A stretch of 64,000 nucleotides of DNA, from positions 2,064,294 through 2,128,293 of the forward strand of contig OW204010.1 in the NCBI GenBank assembly GCA_934047225.1, in the 5' to 3' direction. This document shows positions 1 through 9,144 of this stretch, in pieces. The notes below the pieces were generated by a model. The model searched no databases, was not told where the DNA came from, and saw nothing but the letters and a program-made list of their open reading frames with translations. Position numbers and translations under genes: made by a program. This stretch comes from Ypsolopha sequella. Taxonomy: Eukaryota > Arthropoda > Insecta > Lepidoptera > Ypsolophidae. How positions within the stretch are numbered: position 1 is the stretch's first letter; each line of letters opens with the position of its first letter.

Positions 1-132
1 ATGGGTCTTCGGGAGCGATATCTTGCAAACCTCTTGGACCGAAAAATCTGACGTATACCGAGCCTAACCCATAGGTGACTCGGCGGTCTCTCACCATCAG
101 AGCCGGTATTTCTGACCGAGGTATACCCAGGT

Positions 133-1031
133 TTAAAAATATTCCAGGTCTCTCGGCCAAAGTTCGTGCACTTCCATACCATACATAGACCAGCTGTCTA
201 CCTTCAGCCATTTCTCATTCTGCATGGTCAGCCAGGTCTGTATTTCGGAAGGCGTTTTGTTCGTCGCCTTGGGAATAAACAACCCACATCTAACCTAAGG
301 TGTTAGCTCCTTGAGGCTGACGACTTCGTAGCTTGTATCTGGGTACGGCGGCTTCAGCGTCGCTACGGTGCGTTTCAGCCAGGCTAAAGACCCCTCATCC
401 TCACACCATAGTCTAAGGACTCCCGCATTCCAGCTAGGACGTCCTCGGAACGACGGTATGTCGAGAATGTTGGAGCTGGCCGCCTCATCGCAGATTTCTC
501 CTACTTTTATAAGGAGTTCTGCCTGAAGCTGCCGAGCTGCTGCTTCCGAAAGGTCATGGCTTGGGCTGATCCTGACCGCCACACACAAATGCAATTGCAT
601 CGCTTCTGCATAGGACGATGTCGAATCTCTGCCCAAGTCTACCCTGACTATCTTGGCGTTACTCACCGGAGAGACGGTGTCATCGAGACGGTCCTGGTGA
701 CGGCGCTTTGGCAAAAGTGGTGTCTGAGGCCTTCCAGGTGCCGTCTCACGGCCGCTTCCAGGGACGCCATTCCGAGCGTTATGGAAGACCGGGTTGCCCT
801 TCTGGCCTTTACCAGGACCAGGGGTGCCCTGCATGTTACCCTGTGACTGGGCAGCCTACTCACTAAATGGCTTCGGTGTCCCCTTGGCTCCTTGCAGCCG
901 TCCCGACCCAGCGAACCCGACCTTGGGCGTAATTCCGTTACGCTAAAACTGCCTAGGTGGGATGAACCTAGAGGCCCTGCAGGTTTAGTGTAACGGAGTT
1001 GTATACGAGATGGATTAGAATAAGGATGCAC
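133..1031 (-). pseudogene. Broken ORF with a DUF4780-like C-terminal region
   Basis: Read on the minus strand, the longest intact piece starts at 834 and stops at 295 (179 aa). The same frame continues past the TAG at 295-297 with a sensible protein (LFIPKATNKTPSEIQTWL) to a stop at 133-135. The pattern, with a short beta-rich core, RLWCEDEGSLAWLKRTV and a later WLTMQNEKWLKVDSW, resembles DUF4780, a family of unknown function that is multiplied in insect genomes and usually linked to mobile elements. Upstream, a different frame (up to 1031) carries GSLGRDGCKE, which looks like the expected N-terminal lead-in, so a frameshift near 885 and stops near 850 and 297 have broken the gene. The family name is from memory of the pattern, not from a search. 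It could instead be the gag-like ORF of an unrecognised element. Confidence 0.5.
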
Positions 1032-1304
1032 CAGCTAGCTGGGCTAAGTGTGCGGCTGCCAGCAATCAAGGATCACTCACTCACCAGACACCCCGGACGC
1101 TGCCGTCTGCATACCCCTCCACTCAAGAGCCTTGCCCGTCTCAGCTTAGTCCACCGAGGCCGGTGTATTCAGATTACCACACGGCTTGCTACACCATGGG
1201 CACTATTTGTGATGGTACGCTGGACCAAAGAGGGCGTGTTGCCGCAAACGGACACTGACCCGGAACATAATTGGCTCAACCCTCCAGGCTACCTTTGCAC
1301 CACC
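1032..1304. other. GC-rich non-coding flank of the DUF4780-like ORF
   Basis: No convincing ORF. The composition is like that of the neighbouring broken ORF, so this is probably its leader. The sequence is interrupted by the gypsy element and resumes at 7295. Confidence 0.35.
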
Positions 1305-1467
1305 TGAATTGAAAGACAAAAGTAATTCAGTAATTTACGTATATTGTTCGAAATAGAATGCTCATCTGATCTACAGTGATCGTTCCTATATATGATCTTA
1401 CACTATCCTTACATGGCTAACGCATACAATATTAGTACACTTATTGGTGTGCTCTACGCACACTACA
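1305..1467 (-). repeat. LTR of the gypsy element (3' LTR in element orientation)
   Basis: 163 bp, starting TGAATTGAAAGAC and ending GCACACTACA on the plus strand. It appears identical to 7128-7290. CACC lies directly outside at 1301-1304. Confidence 0.95.
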
Positions 1468-1477
1468 CCTCCCATCG
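1468..1477 (-). other. Polypurine tract of the gypsy element
   Basis: The minus strand reads CGATGGGAGG directly against the 3' LTR. That is the expected place for the plus-strand primer. The tract is short. Confidence 0.6.
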
Positions 1478-1532
1478 CAAAAGAAAAAAAAACGAATACA
1501 AGTTTTTTTTTTTATACATAACTAAATAATGA

Positions 1533-4500
1533 TTATGAGTTATATAATTTAGTTCTATTTTTATGAACGGTTTCAACTTTACCATCTTTTAAAATTTTTA
1601 CATTTACATCCAAATCTTCAATTACTAAATATGGGCCTAAAAATATGCTTTGTGTTTTGTCACCCGATGGGTTTCGCAAAAGAACTAAACTATCTTTCTT
1701 ATAATAAACTGGGTAAATATTCTTATCATAATTAGATTTTCTTATAATTTTACTGTTATATAAATTTTCTCTTGCATCTTTATGGGCAAGCTGTAACCTA
1801 TACTTAAGTTCTAACGGATAACTACTATGATTATATAAAGGTTCTACAATATTATTGGTAAGATTTGATGGCATATTGCAAATTTTACCAAACACTAATT
1901 CGTGTGGTGTATATTTAGTTTCTGAGTGAACCGTATTATTGTACGCAAAGCACCAATATGGTAACCAACTACTCCATTGATCAGGCTTATTATTGGACAT
2001 TATCCGCAAGTACGCACCCATTGTTTTATGCGAGTTCTCCAGTGCCCCTATGCTCTCGTGATGATAAGCTGTTGAGCTAATTTGGGTAATATTTAAAAGT
2101 TTACATACCTCTTTCATTGTACTTGATAAAAACTCTGATCCTCTATCGGTTGCAATTTCCCTCGGAATACCATACCTTAGCACACAATTTTCAACAAAGG
2201 CTCTTGCTACACTTACTGTGTCCTTAGTTTGAAGAGGGTAGGCTTCAACATACTTTGTCAGGTCACACTGCAATGTTAAAATGTAGGCAAATTGATTTAT
2301 GTCTTTACCTATAGGACCAACGATGTCCAGATAAACCTTATCAAAAGCAGACTCAGCGGTTGTTGTGACTACCAGTGGCTGTTTAGTATTTACACAATAT
2401 TTTTGTTTTTGACATTTGTCACATTTTAACACAAATTCCTTAACATCCTTTTCTATTGTGGGCCAATAATAGTACCTTTTAATATTATTGACCGTTCTCC
2501 TAATGCCTGCATGGCCACTTGTAGGCAATAAGTGAAAATCATTAATAATGACACGTCTATCGTCGACATTATTTATTTTCTGTACTCCCTTTATTATACA
2601 TATACGTGGTCCGGACCAATTGGGAGTCTTTTTTATTTCTTGGGTTAACCCTTTCATAAATCTTTGATTTTCATCATTAAATAGTATGCATACTTCATTT
2701 ACTTTTATCTTTTGACAAAATAATCCAAATTCTTTCACAAGAACGGCTCGCGTTGCAAATGATGAAGAATAAGGATTTAAATAAATAGTCGACGTGGATG
2801 GTACAAACGAAAAATAATTATTTTCTTCCGAAATCATATTATTATCTTTTAACTCATCGAGTTTTATTTCAGATATTAAATTAAAATCGGTAGAATTATT
2901 CGGTTTCCTCAAAATTTCCACAATTCTTGGGTGATCAGTCCTCGAATTAGTGGGAACATTATCGGAGATCGAAGAATTCGTACATTGATTTCTTCTATTC
3001 TCTTCATCTTGTATTATTTTCTTTTGTGCTCTTGTCATAACATGCATAACTGCCTCATTCATCTCTTTTAATTGCTCCGATGTAATAACGATTCGCGACA
3101 ATGCATCTGCAGCTGCATTATTGCATCCTTTCAGATATTCTACTATAAAATCGTATTCCTCTAAACATAATCTAAATTTCAGCAACCTACTTGATGGATC
3201 GCGCATATTAAACAGATATACGAGAGGTTTGTGATCCGTTTGAATCTTAAATCTTCTTCCGTACAAGTAAGGTCGGAAGTACTTTACACTCCATACTATA
3301 GCCAAAAGTTCTTTCTCTATGGTAGGATAATTTTTCTCAGCCTTATTAAGTCCTCTACTGGCATATGCTACTGGCCGTCCATCAGTGTTACAAAGCACGG
3401 ATCCTACTGCCAGCTTCGAAGCATCCGTTTGCAAAATGAATTCATTATCACTTGAAAAGATTGGATATTGAAGAATAGGGGGGCTGCCTAAAGCACATTT
3501 GAAATCTTTAAATGATTTTTCACATTCCTCGGTCCAAATAAATTCTAAATCTTTTTTACAAAAATTATTTAACGGTGCTGCTCTCTGTGCAAAATGAGGA
3601 ATAAACTTACGATAATAATTTGCAAAAGCTACAAATCTTTTTACATCATCACAGTTTTGAGGCCTAGGATACTTTTTTAAAATTTCAATTTTTGCTGGGT
3701 CAGGTAAAATGCCTTCTTGTGACACAATATGTCCTAGGTACAGAATCTCCTTTTTTAAAAACACACATTTGGCAGGATTTAATTTCAAATTGATTTTTCT
3801 AAGTCTACCCAAAATATCCATTAAATTTTTGTTATGTTGATCTAAATTTCTGCCAAAAACCACTAAATCGTCAAGATAAACCAGGCACTTCTCGTAGTTA
3901 AGGCCTGACATCGCTACTGTAATCATGCGTGAAAATGCAGATGGGCTAGTTTTTAAACCCATTGGTAATCTTTTCATCTGGTATTGGTTGGTGCTTGTTG
4001 TAAAAGCTGTGTACTTTCTACTCTGTGGATCAAGTTCTACTTGATAATATCCTTGAAAAAGGTCTAAATGACTATAGTACATGGCACCAGAAAGAGAATC
4101 TAAAATATCTGCTATATTGGGCAACGGAAACTTGTCGTCTTGAATTTGGTCATTAAGTTTACGATAATCAATAACTATGCGCCATTTCTTTTCTCCTGTG
4201 GCGTCTACTTTTTTTGGAACTAATAACAATGGACTCGACCATTCACTACGCGATTCTTCAATTATGTTGTCTTCTAACATTTTACTAATTTGCTTTTCTA
4301 TTTCTTGTTTTTGGGAATGTGGGAGTCGATATTGTTTTGTATAAACGGGACTGCTATGCGGTTTTAGTTGAATAGACTGTTGATATATTTTGGTACTTGT
4401 CAACTTATCCCCCTCTAAAAAGAAAACGTCTGGAAATTTAGCACAAATATTTTCAATTGATATTTTCTCTTCTAAAGTCAGTTGATTAAAATTCAAAACC

Positions 4501-5198
4501 GAAAACAATTTCTTCACGCGCTCTGCGTTTATTAAAGGCCTATTAAAATTACAAACTTCATAATCCCTTAAGGGAGTTGTAATTAATACAAAATAGCTTA
4601 GGCAAACCTCTGTATCTTTTGTATTTAAAATCTTAATTGGAATCTTACCATTTTTTGGTCTCGATACCATATTATCAATAAACACACCCTCACTTAATTC
4701 TTGAGAATTGACTACGCAATCTTCTGTCCTATTCGTTTGAATATAATGAATGGATTCACTACGGGGGGGTACTGTCAAATAAGACTGGTTTCCTGTTTTG
4801 GATAACTCAAAATTAACTATTATGTCATTTCCTGAATCACTACGTAGTTTTAAAGTATTCAGTTCGAAATTCAAAATTCCATTAAAACGCCGAATAAAGT
4901 CTAAACCTAAAATTCCATCCGACTTGCAAGGTAAATTTTTGAAAACATAAAACTTGTGTTTGAATGTTTCACCTTTAGAAGATAATTCTAGATAAACGAA
5001 CCCATCCGAGATTATATTTCCACCTATACCTTTAACGCTCATCTGTTCTGATTGAATTGTAATGTTAGCGTTTTTTAATTGTTGATACTTCACGGCACAT
5101 ATGGACGCACCGGTGTCAAGTAACCAGCTATATTGATGTTCGTCAACACTAAAATGTATCTTGTTGACATTGTCACAATAGTTTATAAAGTTAGCCTC
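1533..5198 (-). CDS. pol: Pol polyprotein: protease, reverse transcriptase, RNase H, integrase
   Basis: About 1221 residues counted from the first codon after the proposed +1 shift. An internal GTG at 5093 is not a real start, because the frame is open upstream and includes the protease active site DTGAS (residues 28-32). ILGLD (96-100) ends the protease. Reverse transcriptase follows, with WRIVIDYRKLN, LDLFQGYYQVEL and the catalytic YLDD (about 441-444). RNase H begins near TDAS (about 588) and ends near NNAAADALSR. Integrase has the H-H-C-C zinc site (about 887-927) and the D,D-35-E triad (about D956, D1016, E1052), then a GPY-like C-terminal motif. All key residues are present and there is no internal stop, so the enzyme set looks functional. 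It copies element RNA and integrates the DNA. Expression should depend on reading through from gag. Confidence 0.93.
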   Translation of the reverse strand, partial: EANFINYCDNVNKIHFSVDEHQYSWLLDTGASICAVKYQQLKNANITIQSEQMSVKGIGGNIISDGFVYLELSSKGETFKHKFYVFKNLPCKSDGILGLDFIRRFNGILNFELNTLKLRSDSGNDIIVNFELSKTGNQSYLTVPPRSESIHYIQTNRTEDCVVNSQELSEGVFIDNMVSRPKNGKIPIKILNTKDTEVCLSYFVLITTPLRDYEVCNFNRPLINAERVKKLFSVLNFNQLTLEEKISIENICAKFPDVFFLEGDKLTSTKIYQQSIQLKPHSSPVYTKQYRLPHSQKQEIEKQISKMLEDNIIEESRSEWSSPLLLVPKKVDATGEKKWRIVIDYRKLNDQIQDDKFPLPNIADILDSLSGAMYYSHLDLFQGYYQVELDPQSRKYTAFTTSTNQYQMKRLPMGLKTSPSAFSRMITVAMSGLNYEKCLVYLDDLVVFGRNLDQHNKNLMDILGRLRKINLKLNPAKCVFLKKEILYLGHIVSQEGILPDPAKIEILKKYPRPQNCDDVKRFVAFANYYRKFIPHFAQRAAPLNNFCKKDLEFIWTEECEKSFKDFKCALGSPPILQYPIFSSDNEFILQTDASKLAVGSVLCNTDGRPVAYASRGLNKAEKNYPTIEKELLAIVWSVKYFRPYLYGRRFKIQTDHKPLVYLFNMRDPSSRLLKFRLCLEEYDFIVEYLKGCNNAAADALSRIVITSEQLKEMNEAVMHVMTRAQKKIIQDEENRRNQCTNSSISDNVPTNSRTDHPRIVEILRKPNNSTDFNLISEIKLDELKDNNMISEENNYFSFVPSTSTIYLNPYSSSFATRAVLVKEFGLFCQKIKVNEVCILFNDENQRFMKGLTQEIKKTPNWSGPRICIIKGVQKINNVDDRRVIINDFHLLPTSGHAGIRRTVNNIKRYYYWPTIEKDVKEFVLKCDKCQKQKYCVNTKQPLVVTTTAESAFDKVYLDIVGPIGKDINQFAYILTLQCDLTKYVEAYPLQTKDTVSVARAFVENCVLRYGIPREIATDRGSEFLSSTMKEVCKLLNITQISSTAYHHESIGALENSHKTMGAYLRIMSNNKPDQWSSWLPYWCFAYNNTVHSETKYTPHELVFGKICNMPSNLTNNIVEPLYNHSSYPLELKYRLQLAHKDARENLYNSKIIRKSNYDKNIYPVYYKKDSLVLLRNPSGDKTQSIFLGPYLVIEDLDVNVKILKDGKVETVHKNRTKLYNS

Positions 5199-6381
5199 GA
5201 AAAAAATGATTCATCTGATTAATACTTGCACTTTCTGGGTGGTCTCGGTTTGAATTTACTGGGTGGTCTGTTGATACCACGTTGACCTGTTCTTTAGAGG
5301 AAAAACCACGCCCGCGGTTTTGATACCTACCGTGATAACTTGCTCCTCCCAAGTTTCGGCCTCGATTAAAACCTCTGTTAAATCCTCGATCGAATCCACG
5401 ATAGAATCCATGATTGACTCCACGATTTCCGGTAAAATTTCCCCGGTTGGAATTCTGATTTCCTCGTTGATGGAATGATCTGCCTCTGTTATTAAAACTA
5501 AACTTACCTCGTCTCATTTCAAAAACCTGGGGATTGGACGCAAAAGACTGCTCCAACTCTTCATCCTTTGCCGCTCGAATAACATCCTTCAAGGCTAGGT
5601 AGTTACGGGCTGCTAAAATAATACTTAAATTACGGTTTCGCAAGCCGTCCGTGAAACGTTTTATCGCCAATTTTTCATTCAACGGTTTTAAAACCCTGTA
5701 TGAATTTTCGTCACCGTCGGCTTGGGAAATCGTCAAATTAACGAATAAATCCTCGAGTTTCTTGCCAAATTCTTCTAATGACATGTTTGTCTGGGTAATT
5801 CTATTGAGTTCTGCGTGTAGAGCATTACTAGATTTTTTCGTAAGTAAATGATTTTTCATGTCTAATAAAAGCGCTTGGCACGAAGTGTACGATTTAGCCA
5901 TCCTCAATTTGGCACTTTCCGACAAACGTGTTTTTAACACAAAATTTATTAAAAGATTTTGACTTTCTTTCTCTATCATGGAACTATACAGCTCTATGCC
6001 ATCAATTAAATTTTTTGTTATCTTTTCATTTCCGTTCATTACAGGTAATAAAGAAACTGCTGTTCTTAACTCAAATTTCTCCATATTGCTTTTTGTTACA
6101 ACACTCACACTTTTGCTACAAAAAACCTCAATTTGACTGTACAAGGTATCTATTTTTACACATAATTCCTTGATTACTGAAATATCAGACCCTTTAATTT
6201 CTTCTTTTTCAATTTGTTGATTAATTAACTCTGAAGAAGAAATATAGTCTTTATAAATTAAATTCGCTTCAGCAAATTTTTCTTGTAAAATCTTATCAGT
6301 TCTCTTGGTTTGATTTAATTTAAATAAATTTTCCTTAAGATTCTTTATCCTATTTAATATTTCATTAAGTTCTTGCGTCAT
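5191..6381 (-). CDS. gag: Gag structural protein with RG-rich tail
   Basis: 396 residues from the ATG at 6379-6381 (MTQELNEI). The open frame begins slightly upstream but only at a TTG. The N-terminal half is helical and Leu/Lys-rich, as expected for capsid-type retrotransposon Gag. The C-terminal part (about 310-375) is Arg/Gly/Asn-rich with repeats such as RGFNRGFNRGRN. No CCHC zinc knuckle is visible, so this basic RG tail is the likely RNA-binding segment. The ORF ends TTT TTT CGA GGC TAA, and pol overlaps in the +1 frame. Gag would assemble the cytoplasmic particle that packages element RNA. Confidence 0.88.
   Translation of the reverse strand: MTQELNEILNRIKNLKENLFKLNQTKRTDKILQEKFAEANLIYKDYISSSELINQQIEKEEIKGSDISVIKELCVKIDTLYSQIEVFCSKSVSVVTKSNMEKFELRTAVSLLPVMNGNEKITKNLIDGIELYSSMIEKESQNLLINFVLKTRLSESAKLRMAKSYTSCQALLLDMKNHLLTKKSSNALHAELNRITQTNMSLEEFGKKLEDLFVNLTISQADGDENSYRVLKPLNEKLAIKRFTDGLRNRNLSIILAARNYLALKDVIRAAKDEELEQSFASNPQVFEMRRGKFSFNNRGRSFHQRGNQNSNRGNFTGNRGVNHGFYRGFDRGFNRGFNRGRNLGGASYHGRYQNRGRGFSSKEQVNVVSTDHPVNSNRDHPESASINQMNHFFRG
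5197..5206 (-). promoter_or_regulatory. Candidate +1 ribosomal frameshift site between gag and pol
   Basis: The minus strand reads CAT TTT TTT CGA GGC TAA in the gag frame. The pol frame is ATT TTT TTC GAG GCT AAC. Skipping one base at TTT_C lets tRNA-Phe re-pair on TTC and enters pol, while a -1 shift meets a stop within six codons. UUU_CGN is an established +1 shift motif in some RNA viruses. Its use here is inferred. Confidence 0.65.
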
Positions 6382-6752
6382 AATAAACAATATATAAACC
6401 CATTATTACTACTGAACCCTGAAATAACGATTCTTTACTTAATTCATAAAGCTTAATTAAAAGAAATGAAAAAATAATTTTTCGTTTTAGTTACACTAAT
6501 AAAACAATTCTGAAACTACTTCTATGAACAGAATAAGGACGTACAACTAACACATCTGTATATGGTACGGAATGTCAAAGCTTACCTAATCGGTCACCGC
6601 ATATCGTGTTCGCTCGGTCTCGCGACACTTTTAAACACTGTTTGAAGCACACTTTATTAATTGTCACGAAAATGTTTCAAAATTGTCACCAAAATGTTAA
6701 ACTTTAACGAACGTTCAAACCTCTTTATATAACGATGATTTATAGAAGCTTC

Positions 6753-7025
6753 CTACACGTCTTCTGGTTTCTGTATGGCTTCACGTCGACGTAGAGACTT
6801 CCTCATCGAGTGGTGGTTTATCTCTCGACGCATCCACTGGGTATGGCATTTCCGGTAAAAAATTAAAAACGTCATACAGCATCCGCAGCAAAACGTGATC
6901 AACCCGAGAAAAATCGTTGTCATCCCGAGGTGGAGTTGCATTTGCTCCACTGCTGCACCATTGGAGCCTCCGGCTCCCGCATTTTGTGCGATGATGACCT
7001 CCTCTTTGGATTGTGGTTTACCCAT
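6753..7025 (-). CDS. Small membrane-anchored ORF upstream of gag
   Basis: 90 residues, true ATG start, TAG stop. It begins MGKPQS, which fits the N-myristoylation pattern MGxxxS. A Gly/Ala/Asn stretch follows, then a hydrophobic segment at about 34-57 (LGMTTIFLGLITFCCGCC) with clustered Cys that could be palmitoylated, then a strongly basic tail (YRKCHTQWMRRE, MRKSLRRRE). It lies between the primer-binding site and gag inside the same transcript unit and is open from end to end in an element with identical LTRs, so it is probably selected. No function is known to me. A role in membrane targeting of particles or in movement between cells is possible. A spliced or leaky-scanning arrangement would be needed to express both it and gag. 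Confidence 0.7.
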   Translation of the reverse strand: MGKPQSKEEVIIAQNAGAGGSNGAAVEQMQLHLGMTTIFLGLITFCCGCCMTFLIFYRKCHTQWMRREINHHSMRKSLRRREAIQKPEDV

Positions 7026-7109
7026 TTTTAGGTAAAAATAAAAAAAAAAAACTTCACTAAAACCACACTACATGACTTTTTGCACGTTCACTTAACATGA
7101 CTCTCACAA

Positions 7110-7127
7110 TCCTGGCATGGGTCGCCA
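7110..7127 (-). other. tRNA primer-binding site of the gypsy element
   Basis: Directly next to the 5' LTR, the minus strand reads TGGCGACCCATGCCAGGA. The TGG start pairs with a tRNA CCA end. TGGCGACC is the kind of site used by elements primed with tRNA-Arg, but the exact tRNA is not verified. Confidence 0.75.
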
Positions 7128-7290
7128 TGAATTGAAAGACAAAAGTAATTCAGTAATTTACGTATATTGTTCGAAATAGAATGCTCATCTGATCTACAGT
7201 GATCGTTCCTATATATGATCTTACACTATCCTTACATGGCTAACGCATACAATATTAGTACACTTATTGGTGTGCTCTACGCACACTACA
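7128..7290 (-). repeat. LTR of the gypsy element (5' LTR in element orientation)
   Basis: 163 bp, appears identical to 1305-1467, followed by the duplicated CACC at 7291-7294. Transcription should start here and run leftwards. Confidence 0.95.
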
Positions 7291-7294
7291 CACC

Positions 7295-8001
7295 TACGGC
7301 GTTCTTCTGCACACGGAATGGAACATTGCCGCCTCTTAATTTGTAATTGTCTACCGACGGGTAGTTGAACAGTAAAGTCACGTTATTAATCGCTCCGTAA
7401 ATTTTTATTCCAAATCGAGTTTAAAGTTTCAAGTAAACATTTTTCCTTATATATTCGTGTAGCCCTGTGTAAAAGCTTAGTGGTCACGTTACTATTGTTG
7501 AAATTGATTAAGTGTATCAATAGTTATAATCAAAAATACCCAAGAGATTTTGCTTTGATATCGCTGCAGTGAATAGTTTGTGCGGTTCAGCATAACCGGT
7601 GACTATCTCAAGCAACCAGCCGGCTGACCGGTTTTATTGCGTGCGGCGTCCGACGCTGCTGTGACTTCGATAGCTTTAATCACTATACAGTGTTTATAGT
7701 TGTTGTGGCGAAACGACTTTCCTTCGCTTTGTGCTGTCCGGCCCCCAAGTTTACATAGCATTCCACCAAGACCGTTGGGCTTTTACGAACTGTAACAACT
7801 GCGCCTTATCGTCTCTCTTCTACCTACAGAAACTCAGCGAGTGAATATTGGCATCAAATATTGCCTTTTTGAAGTAAATTATAAACAATTTACCTAATTC
7901 GAGACTGTTATAACTACCACTATAACCATTATAATATTTGCCTCTATTTGAATCAGCTACCCAGTTCTATAATAGTATAACAGATACTGCACGCAATAAC
8001 A
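7295..8001 (+). other. Non-coding stretch: resumed target DNA, then probable LINE leader
   Basis: The first bases continue the sequence cut by the gypsy insertion. Somewhere before 8002 the leader of the LINE begins, but no duplicated target site was found to mark the boundary. No ORF is supported. Confidence 0.4.
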
Positions 8002-9048
8002 ATGACCAACTGCGAAACCTGCACTCGTCCAGTTAAGCCCAATGAAAAGCTTGTGTGTGCATATTGTGAAAAAGCATGGCACTTTATCTGCGCTGGTGTG
8101 ACATGTACTCATTATAAAAAGATAATTAATGATTCGCTTTCTACATGGATCTGCTCCACCTGTTCGACAACCAGGCCCCGTCGCAACTTGGGAACAGGAA
8201 CACCAGCGACTGGTGGCAGCCCAAACACTACAACCACAGCCACCGCAGCAACTATTACCACTCTCAATCCATCCAGCGAAGTTGATAGTACATTACTGAA
8301 TGTTATTAGAGCTGAAATTAGAACTACTATGCAAACAGAAATCAAGATTATCATTCGAGATCTCCTTAAGACCGAACTTTCTGGAATAAGGAACGATATT
8401 GACGCACTAAAAAAGTCAGTTGAGTATGATTCAGCCCATTTTGAAGATTTGACTAAAAGGATTGTTTCATTATCTACTGCCAACAAAGATCTGCAAGCTG
8501 AATGTAGCACCATGAGGACCACGTCCGAACAACTCGTTGACCGTCTGAATTCTCTGGAACAAAATCTTCGTGATTCAAACCTGGAGATTAATGGAATACC
8601 TGAAAATCGAGCAGAAAATATTCCCAATCTTTTGCAACAATTTGCAAGCGTCGTATCATTGAAACTCGAAGATAAGGATATTCTGCACACAACCAGGGTT
8701 GCTAAAATGCGAAACGGTGACAAGAGACCACGTTCCATTGTTGTTAAACTGCGTAGCACTCGATGCAGGGATGAATTTTACTCTGCTGTCACAAGATATA
8801 ACAAAGCGAATTCAGAAGACAAATTTAACACAGCTTTGCTTGATATAGGTGGTGAAAAGCGACCTGTTTATGTGTCTGAACATCTTTCCCCACATAATAA
8901 ATCCTTACACGCAGCCGCCCGACTCAAATCCAAAGAAAAATCTTACAAGTTTGTGTGGGTACGGAACGGCAGGATATATATGAGGAAAGATGAGCAAGCC
9001 CCGCAAATTCTCATCAAAAATATGGACGTCCTTGCAAATATTCAATAA
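8002..9048 (+). CDS. LINE ORF1: PHD-like zinc finger, coiled coil, RNA-binding region
   Basis: 348 residues from a good ATG. Residues 4-55 form a Cys/His zinc finger of PHD type (CETC, CAYC, then WHFIC, then WICSTC). A Thr/Ala-rich linker follows. From about 95 to 195 the sequence has heptad-like spacing, expected to form a coiled coil for trimerisation. Residues about 196-340 contain NLEINGIPENRAENIPNLL and VVKLRSTRCRDEF, like the RRM and C-terminal domain of L1-type ORF1 proteins. The protein should bind element RNA as a chaperone. The ORF is fully open, and ORF2 starts 97 bp downstream. Confidence 0.85.
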   Translation: MTNCETCTRPVKPNEKLVCAYCEKAWHFICAGVTCTHYKKIINDSLSTWICSTCSTTRPRRNLGTGTPATGGSPNTTTTATAATITTLNPSSEVDSTLLNVIRAEIRTTMQTEIKIIIRDLLKTELSGIRNDIDALKKSVEYDSAHFEDLTKRIVSLSTANKDLQAECSTMRTTSEQLVDRLNSLEQNLRDSNLEINGIPENRAENIPNLLQQFASVVSLKLEDKDILHTTRVAKMRNGDKRPRSIVVKLRSTRCRDEFYSAVTRYNKANSEDKFNTALLDIGGEKRPVYVSEHLSPHNKSLHAAARLKSKEKSYKFVWVRNGRIYMRKDEQAPQILIKNMDVLANIQ

Positions 9049-9144
9049 TTTTGTAATATAATATTACATTGTATTTGATAAGTTTAGATTTGTGTCTACT
9101 CTATTTCGTTGTTGGTTATTGTTTTGCTTGCAAATAAGTCCTAT

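Larger units (their letters stand above)
1305..7290 (-). mobile_element. Complete Ty3/gypsy LTR retrotransposon, 5986 bp
   Basis: Two 163-bp LTRs (1305-1467 and 7128-7290) appear identical base for base. They start TG and end CA, and CACC is duplicated outside them (1301-1304 and 7291-7294). On the minus strand the order is LTR, primer-binding site, small ORF, gag, pol (protease, reverse transcriptase, RNase H, integrase), purine-rich tract, LTR. No envelope gene is present. The layout, the TGGCGACC primer site and the RG-rich Gag tail suggest the mdg1/412 side of Ty3/gypsy, but the clade is inferred. Identical LTRs and open ORFs mean the insertion is recent. Confidence 0.95.

Noticed and set aside
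1468..1532. Envelope gene downstream of pol in the gypsy element
   Set aside because: Only 65 bp separate pol from the LTR, so no env is present.
5091..5093. Pol start at GTG
   Set aside because: The frame is open upstream and contains the protease active site DTGAS. Expression by frameshift from gag explains the layout better.
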